64,000 bases of DNA, from the NCBI GenBank assembly GCA_029216955.1, contig JANAVB010005598.1, positions 2,316,851 to 2,380,850 of the forward strand, in the 5' to 3' direction. Shown piece by piece: positions 11,168 to 21,765 of the stretch (position 1 is the stretch's first letter; every line of letters starts with the position of its first letter). This DNA is from Iris pallida. Taxonomy: Eukaryota; Streptophyta; Magnoliopsida; Asparagales; Iridaceae. The position numbers and the translations under genes are program-made. The notes beneath the pieces were generated by a model. The model worked only from the letters and a program-made list of their open reading frames with translations, did not search any database and was not told where the DNA came from.

Positions 11168-11175
11168 TATTTATA
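11168..11175 (-). promoter_or_regulatory. TATA box of antisense ORF A (E1)
   Basis: TATAAATA on the minus strand is about 42 bp upstream of the ATG at 11126. E2 has a TATATA at the matching place (21718). Confidence 0.55.
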
Positions 11176-11230
11176 CAATCAAATCAACTCTTCATATTCC
11201 TTATGGGAAACTGCTCATTATTAATGTAAA

Positions 11231-11240
11231 CTCGGGGAGA
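11231..11240 (+). other. Polypurine tract of E1
   Basis: CTCGGGGAGA directly precedes the TG that opens the 3' LTR. It is short and partly degenerate. Confidence 0.6.
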
Positions 11241-12507
11241 TGAAGAAGCATTCGAAAGTTTCGAGAAGAAAATTCATTATGACGGTTAAGTATTGACCGA
11301 CATCATTTTTTGAATTTTACGCTGACTGGTCAAATCCTAACTTTTACGCTTCTGTTCAAAGTGTTTCAAATTTTGAAGATATTTAAAAACTTTGAAGGGG
11401 GTCTTGTAGAAGCGTAAAAAGTGCTTCATAGAATGAGTTAAAGAGATGAAGCATTCCACCCAAATAGATCCACTTTACGCCTAAGACAGGCTAATCACTT
11501 TACACCTAAGACAGGCTAATCATTTTACGCCCGGGTCAAAGCTAATGGTTTTACGCCAAAGGCAGGCTAGCCACTTTTACGCTGGACAAAGCTGTCAAGT
11601 CTTGCATTTAATACAAAGTCTGACATGAAGATTTAATGATGGCATATACCACAGAATTCGAAGGGATTTGTTTTACACAGAGACCAATGTCGTCGTTTAG
11701 TATGTGGACTGAGCTATTTTACGCTCACAGTATGGCTTCTTTTACGCACGGAGACTATACGAGTTTTTACGCTCAAAAGTTGACGTGTGCATAAAGTTAA
11801 TTTGGGCTATTTTACGCTCAAGGTTATTTAACAACCACTTTACGCGGGAAGTCCATGTCAGGGCTATTTTACGCCTAGTCTACTGCTTTATGCTCAGAGT
11901 ATATTGGGGTTATTTTTACGCCCTATTCTTCTTCACCAATTTGGAACGTGGTTTGCCTACATGGCTTTCATACCACACATCTCGAAGAACGTGTGTACGT
12001 GCATCCTATTCTTACTGAAATGATGGGACATGTGTCAACGTATGCAGAAGATGACTTTGGTCATGGGTGGCAGTTTTTAGCGTAAAACGGAACTTTTGCT
12101 GAGTTTTTACACACAAGAGTCCAAGTCTATAAATAGACTTATTTTTCTCACATAACAGACAGGGACAGGAGGAGAGAAAACAGAAAGATTAGAACTCAGA
12201 GATTTTGATTCTCTAGAGCATTCTTCTTCAACCTTTTTTTCAGAACAGAGTGAAGCAAAGCAGGAAAGTATTCGGCCTCGCCATCAGTGCCCAAGTGCGT
12301 CGATACCTTTCTGGTGACTTAGTTCTTTCGGTTGTTCATCTTCAAGCAGTGATCTTCATCATCATCGTATGGTCCAAGGAACAAAGTGATCATTTATAGA
12401 TCGGACTTCCATAGCAATACTTTCCTATAATCAAATTTGTACTTCTTGTACTTTTTCTCGTTTTATTTTCAAAAGCCAATTTTCCTGGCATTTTGTTAAG
12501 TGAAACA
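11241..12507 (+). repeat. 3' LTR of E1 (about 1.27 kb)
   Basis: It starts TGAAGAAGC after the PPT and ends GTGAAACA, the same end as the 5' LTR at 927. It holds about 14 plus-strand TTTACGC motifs between 11318 and 11925. The next base on the right belongs to CACTA-like sequence. Confidence 0.92.
12128..12135 (+). promoter_or_regulatory. TATA box of E1 3' LTR
   Basis: TATAAATA within AGTCTATAAATAGACT, identical to the 5' LTR copy at 548. Confidence 0.7.
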
Positions 12508-12514
12508 GACGTCT

Positions 12515-12720
12515 CCGACACAAGCTAGCGACGTTCAGATATGTACATAGCGAAGAAATTAGCAACGAGATCTGACTATTTTTGTTGACATGTCGAATTT
12601 GCCACATCAGCATAGTAGCAACATCTAGCGACGTTCTGCGATGTTTGATTTTTAGGTTAGCGACGTTCTGATACACCTTAGCGACATATCATGGCGTCGC
12701 TAAGCGTCGCTAAATTCTAA
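12515..12720. repeat. Subterminal TAGCGACG repeats, left side
   Basis: About seven copies of TAGCGACGTT or close variants (12528, 12636, 12659, 12690 and others), including the back-to-back pair GCGTCGCTAAGCGTCGCTAA. These are likely transposase binding sites by analogy with CACTA elements. Confidence 0.65.
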
Positions 12721-12724
12721 AAAA

Positions 12725-13140
12725 AATTTAAAAAAAATGATTCTGTTTGCTTTTTCCATCAATGACATTTATATTATATATTATTGTACCTACATTTTAA
12801 ATGATAGTTTGCAAATAATAGACCCGGAGCAACCCTCCGTAGAATTCTCTGGGTTTGCCGACCCCTTCGGTGGAACACTCAACACCGGTAAACCAATGTA
12901 GAGACAAATGATAAAAATGGACTACCAATAATCAAATAAATATAATCCAACGATCAAAAAGACATAAAATAGTTGGGTGGATACAAATCCACCACCAAAC
13001 GACTATAAAAAGAGTTTGTCTGATAATGTTTCAACAATGACTCAATATAACACAAACTCTCACTAAATGTATAAAATAAATACATCAAGACCTAACAACG
13101 GGTCAGCAATACAACAAATGAAAATAAGTCCAATAAAGTA
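12725..13140. other. CACTA-like interior, no gene seen
   Basis: AT-rich sequence with no ORF or recognised domain. Confidence 0.4.
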
Positions 13141-13801
13141 CTATGCCTGGTCAGGAGGAGGAGGAGGAGGCAGTCCCCGTATCTGGGACAACATGAACCT
13201 AAACTGCGTCGGGGTCAGTTTCACCGGTAACGACTCATCAGTAGAAGGAGGAGGAGACAGTGGAACCGATACAGACGATGTGGACGCCAACGCACGACCA
13301 GAAAGTATTTGCTTTATGGCTAGCAGTCTAGAGTTGGTGGAATCCATAACAGCCGCTAGCCTCGAAAGCTGATCGTCCATGTCCACCTGCGACCCCTGCA
13401 CCGCCTAAACGATAAGATCTGTCCTCTCCTGCACTGTCTGAATGGCACGATCCATCCTCTCTCCCGTCTTCCTAATGGTGCGCTCGAACATATCAAATCG
13501 TGCGGTGAGTGCCGCATCGTCCGTCTACGGCTGAGGCTGGGGCTGCTCCGCAATCCTCCGCAACAGCTCGTCACGCAACTCAGTAAGCTGGCGACAGAGT
13601 TCCTCCACTCGGACCGACTCCTGTGAGGGCTGTGGGGAATGCACACTGGCAAAGGGGGCGCTGGATGACTGCATTGCCACAAAGGCGTTGTAGGATCCCG
13701 TATCGTAGTACATTCCCCTATGAAGACCACCAACGGTGGTCATCCAGAGCTCGTCCAACACCCGAGCCAGAGGAGAATGCGAGAAAGTACAAGCCCCACC
13801 C
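13141..13801 (-). pseudogene. Possible CACTA-associated protein fragment
   Basis: Minus-strand reading across two stops (near 13523 and 13405) gives a continuous-looking protein. It has a segment with MYYDTGSYNAF, a Gln/Leu-rich coiled-coil-like stretch (VEELCRQLTELRDELLRRI), and a Pro-rich C-terminus (GLPPPPPPDQA). This resembles the coiled-coil C-terminal region of plant Ptta/En-Spm-type transposases, but there is no decisive motif. The assignment leans on the surrounding CACTA-like ends. Confidence 0.35.
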
Positions 13802-14007
13802 TTTGCATGTGCACTCTTATACTATAGCCTAAGATACTCATTCTAGAAAAGTACGCATCTCAATAAGCATAATATTTACTACCAACCCAGTTGTTCCCTA
13901 TATATTACATATTTCTTAAGTTATACTAAAGTTATTGACACGTAAAGTAATATTTACATAGCTCTGCGTGGCCCAATCATCGATGAGATTTTCGTCCTTC
14001 CGATGGG

Positions 14008-16146
14008 TGTAATGCCCCGCTCCGCACAGTGCATTACGATGAGTCGTTGACTCGAAGAGTTGTATTGACCCGATAAAGTATCGATACGAATCGATGTAAA
14101 GCATAAGTACGATTTGATCAAAGTATTGACTTCGATTGATCTGGTGTGCAGGCTATGCTTTTACGCTGAATCATAAAAGGTCGGCATTTTGCCTTATTCG
14201 AGAAGGTGTCCGTAAAACCAAATCGTCGACTTGCAACGGATTGTGGTATGGGCACGGTAGGCAGAATCAGTCAAATAGTTCAATGGAACGCTAAGTCAGG
14301 AGAGTTTGCTATGCAACCAAGTTATGGAATCGAGCCGCATCAGCTCGGCGAAACGATAAGGCGTATCGGCCTAAGGTGGGCAGGTTCTTGACTCTCTCTC
14401 CCTACTCTTTTATGCTTAATAAAAATGTATCCCTTGTATTCGATTATGTCGATTGAGTTAGCCAGCATTCCTCGACGATTAAAGGTCTTAGTGTGTGTCG
14501 AACATTAAAAATAGAACATTGAACAATTGAAGCGATGTGCATCAGGTGCATGGGTCGCGGTAGGACAGTAATTGTAAGATATTGAAAGGAAATATCGAGA
14601 TGTGCATCACGTGCATGACTCCGAGAATATTAAATACTAGGCTTAGAACACTGATTGTGGCATTAAGTGTGCCTTTGCGCACGGAAGCTATGAAATGACT
14701 AAGTAAGCGAAATAAGGCAAGTTATGGTGCAATGCCGCAGAACCTGTCGTAACATTGAAAGATATACTTCATGAATCGAAGTATACAGTTATGGTACAAT
14801 TGCTACGGAACTGCCATTATACAATTAACTTATGAATGGAACGCGCTGAGTATAAGAACGAGAAGTCTAAGTCGTTGAGCGTCGTGCATCAATACAGATG
14901 TGTTGGGGCATAATGCCGAGAGAACTTGAGATAGAGATGACGAAATATGTTTATGGAACGTGGGATTGGTTGGAATGATATGACTTGTTTGCTAGCGCGT
15001 ATTGCATGGTCAATGGACACGGATGGCCCGTGCACGGGTGCGGCTTCCCTCGAACGGTTACGACCGGGGCACCGGGACCGTTCGGCCTAGGAGAAAATTA
15101 TGTTTGGTATTTATGGTGCACATCATTAGGATGGGTTGCGACCGACCAGTATTGTAATAAGCTATGATATCAGTAAGTTTGGGATCCTTCGATACGGGGC
15201 TAGCAACCCGTACGGGACCGATTATAGGCATACACATAAAGATGCCAAGTCCATTACGATGTGAAACACCGTGACCTTCATGTAGATAGGGCCAATGGTC
15301 TAAGATTAGAATTGGGTACAGGCATAGGGCCTGCCACCCTTATGCATATGTCTAAGTTTGGTTGGTTGGTTGCGTGAAATGTATGGTTGGTTATATAGAT
15401 TTCTAACGATTGCAGGCTAAGCAAAAGGAGACGTAAACATGCACGATCACTATGCTTATGTTCATATTATGTCCAATTGTATCTACTGGAGGGACACGGT
15501 ATTGAACACATTTATATTCAGTTGCTATGCTTGAATATTGCCATAAAACTGATCCTAAGGATAAATAGAAAGATCACCAAATAAAGTTGCATATTTCACT
15601 AAATGTACTTAGTGTTGGTTTGGGTGCGATGTGTCTTGATCACTGCAGCGAGGACGAAAGTACTAATCCCCCACTAGTTTGCTTACAGGTTCAGGATATG
15701 TTCGAATTGGGGTGGGGCTTGGCTTGGATGCGTCGAGGCTTGGAGTCCTTGGCGTCACGATGCGAGCTACTGCATTGGCATTCGGACTTGCAACATGGAG
15801 ATGTTCAGTCGAAGACTACTTGTTGGCTATAAAGAGGCATAATATATAGAACAATGAAATCCTTTGTGAGCTAGAGAGATCATGAGCGTTGTAGCCAGTT
15901 GGCAGATTCAGTTGGGCTATTCAAGCCTTTATAACCTCAGTTCATTTAGCAATAAAAGAGATTCTTATTGTATGTTATGTTTTCTTCCGCTACTTATGTT
16001 ATCAATTTGAGATAAACTTATGCGAACCTGTTATCTTGCCTTGTACGAGCACATATCCAGGCTCGTACGGCATCATGTCCCAGCGAGAACGATAATTCGG
16101 ATAAAATCTAGAGAGGATGCACGATTTTTCGGGTCAGAGTGTGACA
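14008..16146 (+). mobile_element. Solo LTR, 2.14 kb (Tekay/Del-like ends)
   Basis: The sequence begins TGTAATGCCCCGCTCCGC and ends GTGTGACA. It is flanked by perfect 5-bp repeats ATGGG (14003-14007 and 16147-16151). No internal region or second LTR is present, as expected after LTR-LTR recombination. It is homologous to the minus-strand solo LTR at 61780-63845: they share segments near the start (GACCCGATAAAGTATCGAT-like) and near the end (CGGCATCATG, AGCGAG, GTGACA). No coding is expected. Confidence 0.85.
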
Positions 16147-16151
16147 ATGGG

Positions 16152-17180
16152 TAGCCAGGAAGACGGTCACCATAGAACTCTAATAGCCTCAAAAGGCTTA
16201 CATATATAAATTTACTTGTCAGAGAAGGGCTGGCATGGACACTTGGCTTCGGGCTAACACGGACACTTACCTATGTATCTAAGATACCTAGTTAGCACTT
16301 ACCTACATATCACCTTAACTCTAGGTATTTGTGTATCATGTGAATATCATGTACCATAATACAGTAGTGAGCACTTTGATACTCTTGTATCTTGATACTA
16401 GGATATAGTTTCAAATACCCATGACACTAACTATACACACTACCTATACACACGTTCATCTTATATACTACTACGATACTCACTCTATACACTCTAGTTA
16501 CTACGATATATACTTAGGTATTGTCACGTGTTCCATGTGAGCCATTATCTCAAAATAAAATTTACTTATGCAAGCCTTTTGAGGCAATCTGTGTTATACT
16601 AGATTTTCGAAAAAATCTACGACTCTGATAGCCCCAAAAGGCATGCTTAAGTAAATTTCATTTCCAGAAAAGGGCTCACATGGACACTTGATTTCAGGCT
16701 AACACGGACATTTAACATAAGAGTTAATAATATATTTATCGTTATGTGTTCCTTGTGAGCCCACAAGGAAAACTTGACTGGAGTGTCCAAGCTAGCACTT
16801 ACCTAGCTAGCACTCTAGATACTTTCAATTAAACCCCAAACTTACCTTGATAATTACCCAATTCCTAAAATATCTTATATACTTCTAGGACACACACTCT
16901 ATACTTCTAGGATGCTCAATCTATATCTTATATACTTCCCCCAATAATTTACTAGGATACTCATGCTATATCTTGTAGTGTATTTAATTGGTTGGGTGTC
17001 ACATTTTCTAAAGTCACTGAGTAGGAAGCACGGACACAACACTTGACAATATAGTACAAACAATTATATTAGCCATAAATTGGAGAATTCAAACTAATAA
17101 CAACTAGAAATTCATTGATTACGATACACAATTTTTTTTTCCAAACAGATTACTGTAAGCCTATAATCTTGTCCATTTAA
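16152..17180. repeat. CACTA-like interior with dispersed internal repeats
   Basis: No gene is seen. Segments around 16215-16275 and 16672-16735 are degenerate copies (AAGGGCT, CATGGACACTTG, GGCTAACACGGACA). Short AT-rich pieces around GATACTC and CTATAC recur between 16380 and 16990. Confidence 0.45.
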
Positions 17181-17309
17181 CTGCCTACGCATCATATAAG
17201 TAGTATAATTGCATGATTGAAACAATAGTTTCTACATTTCCTTTCTCCTTTATTACTAAAATAATATAATTAGAATGAGAGACTTGTACATATAATATGG
17301 GAATAAAAA

Positions 17310-17460
17310 CAGTGTGTGTATGTCCGTGTCTGTGCGTCAGTGTGCGTATGTCCGTTCCCGTATCCGTGTCATGACACATGTTAGTGTCTGTGTCTCAGTG
17401 TGTATGTCCATATCTGCGTATTAGTGTGTGTATGTCCGTGTCTGTGTCGTGTCAGAATGA
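17310..17460. repeat. GT/GTCCGTGT low-complexity tract
   Basis: Imperfect repeats of TGTCCGTGTCTGTG and GTGTGTATGTCC next to the G-rich block. ORFs here are compositional. Confidence 0.5.
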
Positions 17461-17477
17461 GGGAGATACGATTAGGG

Positions 17478-17760
17478 TTAGGCGTTACCTGAGCGAGGGG
17501 GTTGTCGGGACAGAGGGGCACCGGGGTAGGGGGTTGAGAGGGGTCAAGCGGGGTCGGGGGGGTCGTTGGGATAGAGGGGCGTCGGTGTAGGGGGGTGAGG
17601 GGGGTCGCTGGAGTCGAAAAAGGTCGAGGGGAGCCGAGGAAAGAGACGAGAGGGGGGTCGCCGGAGTGGAGAGGGGCGCCAGGGGTAGGGGTCGTCGGGG
17701 GGAGGGGTTCACTAGAGAGGAGAGGGGGTTGCCGCAGAGGAGAGGAAATTTTTGGGGAGA
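17478..17760 (+). repeat. G-rich imperfect tandem block (G-quadruplex-prone)
   Basis: Dense runs of three to seven G on the plus strand, with degenerate units such as GGGGTCGTTGGGATAGAGGGG. The minus-strand open frame is Pro/Thr/Ser-rich and is best read as a by-product of composition. It lies about 370 bp inside the CACTA-like terminus. Confidence 0.6.
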
Positions 17761-17825
17761 GTGCGCGGGAGTAAAAATTTAGAAAAAAAAATAAAAGTCG
17801 ATTGGTCACTGCAAACCCTGTATGA

Positions 17826-18130
17826 AACAAATTAGCGACATGTATGTCTTGCGTCGCTAAACGTTGTCATATATTAATAAACTGGCGACATTCAACTCCA
17901 TGAGTCGCTAAACATCACAGTATAAAAAGTAGCGACTTTTTTCGACGAATCTGCGACGTTAACACGACGTTTGCTTTCCTAATAGTAAATTTGTCGCTAA
18001 ATGACGCTGAAGATCGCTGATAGTGACGTTTAGCAACATTTTCTTCTGTCGTCGCTAAATGTAACAAAAATAGCGACATTTTACTACGGCGTCGCTAAAT
18101 CCGTCGCTAATATGACTTATTTTAGTAGTA
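17826..18130. repeat. Subterminal TAGCGAC repeats and terminus, right side
   Basis: About ten copies of TAGCGACA/G or GTCGCTAAA in both orientations, ending TTTTAGTAGTA at 18130. The orientation mirrors the left block. Confidence 0.68.
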
Positions 18131-20256
18131 TGATATTTTAATACAGTGATTTAGAGGAGAACTCTCCATTTCTGGTACAGGTCCATATAAGTTTTTCTGG
18201 GCCATCTACATCTCGCAGATCAATAGAAATAATTGTCTTGGCCTCCACTGTAGAGAAAAAAGAATTAATAAGATCAATTTTCCATCTTCTAGCTTGAACA
18301 TCCATAAGACCACGAACAAGTGTAGGTCCGGAACATGGAAGTTATGCACTAGTAATTCTGAATCCAGGTAAAGCAGGATCCACGGTTCTTCCATTATGCT
18401 CATACAACCCCCTTGGACCTTCCAACAAATGTTAATAGTTAGTTTACTGCAGATGTCTAACATACTAGACCAGATAGTAGAAGCTCTTCTAATTTTTTTC
18501 ACATTCCAGAAAGAGGATATCTGTAGGTAATTGCCACAAAGGAGTCTAACCCATAATTGGTGTGGATTCTCAATGAATCTCCAAACAAGTTTACCAACCA
18601 ATGATTCATTGATCCATTCAGGTTTTTTGAAACCCAATGCTCATTCTCGTTTCGGTTGAGTGAATTTGTCTCATGCTAAGAAGTGCATTCGCCTATCTTC
18701 ATTACCATGTCCCCACAAAAAGTTCCTATGAAGCTTGGACAATTCTGAACTGATTACTTTAGGCACCTTGTAAGTAGACATATTGTAAATAGGAATTGAC
18801 CCAAGTGTCGAGGAAATGAGTACCGAACGGCCTGCATGAGATAACAACTTTGTCTTCCAACCATTTAGTCGATTAGAACATTTGTCAAGAAGAAATTGAT
18901 AGGTTGATATAAGTTTTTTGGACTTTAGAAGAAATAACCCAGATACTTTTCATCATTTTTCATAGTGGGAAGATGTAGCATATTGGCAAGGGATTGTTGA
19001 ACAGATATTTCAACATATCGACTGAAATGAATGCGCGATTTTTCAAAGTTAATATTTTGCCCAAACCAGGAGGAGAATGTATTTAAGATGACATGAGTAG
19101 AACGTAATGAAGACTTGGATGCATGTCCAAAGATGAAAATATCAGCCACAAATAATATATGAAAAATAGTCGGAGAATATCTATTGATTTGTACTCCTCG
19201 AAGAAGATCATCCCTTTCATAACAATATATAGAAGAGTCGGGGAGGACTTCCAGCATAGGATGAAAATGAAAGGAGAAAGAGGGTACATCCTTGACGAAT
19301 ACCTCTACCAGGCTTGAAAAATCCTTCTGGGTTTCCATTAATAAGAATAGAGAATGAGGAAGATGTAATGCATTTCATGATTAGGCCATTGGAATGACCT
19401 TGAATGCCAAATCCATGCAATGCAGATTTGATAAAAGACCAGGACAATCTATCGTAGGCTTGGGACATGTCAACTTTTAAGGCGAAAGTCTTATTATTTT
19501 TGGAACCAATTTTCATATAGTGAAAAATCTCTTGGGCCACAATGATATTGTCAGAGATTTGTCTTCCAGGAATGAAAGGATTTTGTGAAGGAGATATGAG
19601 TTTATCCATATAGGGTCTAAGCCTGGTAGTTAGAATTTTTTAGACAGATTTCTATGTCACATTGCACAGAGAAATAGGTCGAAAGTCTGATGAGGTGGCA
19701 GGACAATCTTTTTTTAGGGCTATATGAGTAAGAATGTGAGGCATGCAAGTAGTGACAAAGAAGTTTTGGATAGTAGAAGATAGATCAGTACCTACAGTAT
19801 TCCAACATCGTCGGTAGACGATAGCTGGAAAACCGTCCGCACCTGGCACCTTTAGAGGAGCAATGCTATCAATGGTTTGTTTGATCCTCCTGTGTAGGCA
19901 CACTCCCAAGAGCAGTGTTTTCTTCCAGAAAGATGGGATTGTTAGAGATGACGACGCTATAGTATCCTCCTCATGAAATAGGCTTGTGAAGTGCTCAAGA
20001 GTAGATTTTGAAATTTGTTGATGATTTGTAGTCCAGCTGCCATCTCCAAGTTTAGTGCCGGTATCCTATTATTTCTCTTGCGATTTGTAGCTTTAACATG
20101 GAAGTATTTGGTACTTTTATCGCCATCTTTGATCCATTGACATCTTGATCGCTGTTTCCAATAAGATTTTTCGAGGGATAGTAAATCATTCAATTCCTGT
20201 TCCGGTCTTCTCTCTTCTTTGAGTGTATAAGGCACATGGGTAGAAGACTGAACAGA
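18131..20256 (-). pseudogene. L1-type LINE ORF2, RT and C-terminal part (broken)
   Basis: Read right to left: RT entry region (about 20230-20060: YWKQRSRCQWIKDGDKSTKYFH), palm lead-in (KVPGADGFPA near 19840), RT block (NPFIPGRQISDNIIVAQE, ALKVDMSQAYDRLSW near 19475, GRGIRQGC near 19305), then the connection and post-RT region (18640-18206: NESLVGKLVWRFI, WNVKKIRRAST, and NGEFSSKSLY near 18150). Multiple stops and frameshifts are present. The frame stops abruptly at 18131, where the CACTA-like element begins, so that element landed in the LINE and its 3' end is off-window. The FxDD-type catalytic box is degenerate. Confidence 0.85.
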
Positions 20257-20259
20257 TAA

Positions 20260-20570
20260 GAGCATCTACAGTAGGACTAATTTCAAGTGCTATATTTGGT
20301 CTTTAGCCAAAATTTGTAGCACTTGATGGCTCCAATGGACTGTTGTCCACACTTGAAAAATGGTAGAAAGCTAAGAGACTCTCCAAATTTGAAGTGTCCA
20401 CTAGTTGAGCTATATTACTTGCGGGCCCACTATATTTACTTTTCTCCTTTATTCTTTTTTTGGAGTGTTGCCACTTGTCAATTATGAAAGAAAAATAAGG
20501 AGGAAAACAAATAGAGTGTTGCCACTTGTCAATTATAAAAAAAATTAGGAGGAAAACAAATAGAGTTGTT
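20260..20570. mobile_element. MITE, left part (PIF/Harbinger-like, TAA target)
   Basis: This starts GAGCATCTACAGT after TAA (20257-20259). The other end, at 34194, is the inverted GAGCATCCACAGT followed by TAA (34195-34197). TAA duplication with this terminus type suggests PIF/Harbinger-derived MITEs. It contains two copies of GTGTTGCCACTTGTCAATT (20464, 20516). E2 splits it at 20570/34049. Outside both ends the LINE reading frame resumes. Confidence 0.75.
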
Positions 20571-21500
20571 TGCAAAAACAAAAATTTATTTTATTCCAAA
20601 CTTGTAAAAGAGTACAAAGTACAATGAATTCTGGGAAAGTACAACTTTAGGAATCTGATCAGGAGACGATCACTTTATCCCTTGGACTATGTGAACTTGA
20701 AGACTGTAGCCTCTAGAGAATACAGCAGCAATTTTGTAGTAATTTTACAAGAGTTCTTGATCCCTGTCCGATGATGATTGGAAACTCTATTTATAGAGTT
20801 CAGGAAATAACTATTTTAGCAGTTATTCTGATATGCACGAGGCTGGATTGCGCCATACTAGATTGCGCCAACCTCCTGTTGCGCCAACCTCCTATTGCGC
20901 CAACTTTCATTCTGTTGTCAATCGTGTACTAACTGTATTTAGACGCGTGGCATTATATGATTGAGATGCGCGTGGTCGTGTACAGGATAGTAGACACGTC
21001 TTGAGAGATTACTGGCATGTGCGCCACGTCATTCTGCTTTAGAATTTAAATTGTCTCAACTTTATCAGGTTACACGAGCTTCAGTCAACAAGTCAGACTG
21101 CGCTTGATTTAAGCTACGCCTACACACGTGGCAGCTTCTGAGTAAAAGTTATTTAGGTTGTGCCCAGGCGCAACTAAGGATTTTATTTAGATTGCGCCTG
21201 GGCGCAACTCACGAAGTGTACAGGACAGCTGTCCACCAACTTTTCCTTGAGCGGTACAATTCACGGGATTCGAAGAGATTTTCCTCGTTCACTGTTGTGT
21301 CAGTCATCAGCATGGTCGGGTAATGATGACCATTAAATGTCAGATGCCACGTAGATTTGGCGCAAAACGATTGGGCGCAATCTGATCGGTGGTGCAGTTT
21401 GTTCTCCAAGCTTCATATCAGTGGCGCAACTTGATTTTTGGGGCGCAACTTGATTACTGATCAGTATATTGAAGGTGCAACTTGATTTTTAGGCTCTACA
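20571..21500 (-). repeat. 3' LTR of E2 (930 bp)
   Basis: On the plus strand it runs from TGCAAAAACA to GGCTCTACA and closely matches 33167-34048. It contains about 13 TTGCGCC or GGCGCAA motifs (20848-21475). It is about 48 bp longer than the 5' LTR because of small indels, for example an extra TTGCGCCAACCTCC unit and a stretch near 21450. Confidence 0.9.
20788..20795 (-). promoter_or_regulatory. TATA box of E2 3' LTR
   Basis: Minus-strand TATAAATA within AACTCTATAAATAGAGTT, a palindrome much like the one in the E1 LTR. Also present at 33384-33391. Confidence 0.7.
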
Positions 21501-21510
21501 AGACCCCCTT
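21501..21510 (-). other. Polypurine tract of E2
   Basis: AAGGGGGTCT on the minus strand, directly followed by the TG of the 3' LTR. Confidence 0.75.
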
Positions 21511-21717
21511 CAAAGTTTTCAAAACTTAAAAACATTGTAAAGTTTTGGAATACTTTGAATTGATAAAAGTTTTGACTAAGTCAGGTTGCGCCGGTCAATG
21601 CTCGGTCATCATGATTAAATACCTTTTCTTGAAAATATTCAATCTTCTCTTCATCTTCCAGAGTTTTATTGATTTTTTTCAGTTTCCCATGAGGAATACG
21701 AAGAGTCAATTTTTTGA

Positions 21718-21723
21718 TATATA
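21718..21723 (+). promoter_or_regulatory. TATA-like box of antisense ORF A (E2)
   Basis: TATATA about 45 bp before the ATG at 21766, in the same conserved context (CAGTTTCCCAT, GAAGAGT) as E1 11168-11220. Confidence 0.5.
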
Positions 21724-21765
21724 TGTAGTTGATCTTCGTACTTTGGTCTTCACTTCTGTTCTTCA

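Larger units (their letters stand above)
1..12507 (+). mobile_element. Tat/Ogre-type Ty3/Gypsy LTR retrotransposon E1 (5' end outside window)
   Basis: The order is LTR, PBS, extra 5' ORF, gag, protease, RT, RNase H, second RNase H, integrase, antisense ORFs, PPT, LTR. An ORF before gag, a second RNase H between RT/RNase H and integrase, and antisense ORFs after integrase are known marks of the Tat/Ogre lineage. The integrase tail has no chromodomain that I can see. Bases 1-927 match 11582-12507, so the left LTR continues about 340 bp beyond the window. The coding region is broken by several stops and frameshifts, so the copy is probably inactive. The right edge (12507) abuts CACTA-like subterminal repeats, so E1 inserted into that element. 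No TSD can be checked because the left flank is missing. Confidence 0.93.
12508..18130. mobile_element. CACTA-like DNA transposon (one end missing, hosts E1 and a solo LTR)
   Basis: The right end, read inward on the minus strand, begins TACTACTAAAATAAG, close to the CACTA-type end CACTACTAAAA with the first base changed. Both sides carry repeated TAGCGACG / CGTCGCTAA motifs in opposite orientation (12520-12720 and 17826-18115), as in CACTA subterminal regions. The other terminus is not in the window because E1 cuts in at 12507. The element sits in the LINE at 18131. A 3-bp TSD cannot be checked. A Mutator-like element is a less likely alternative. Confidence 0.65.

Noticed and set aside
17381..17830. 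149-aa Pro/Ser/Thr-rich minus-strand ORF
   Set aside because: It mirrors a G-rich repetitive block; composition explains the open frame.
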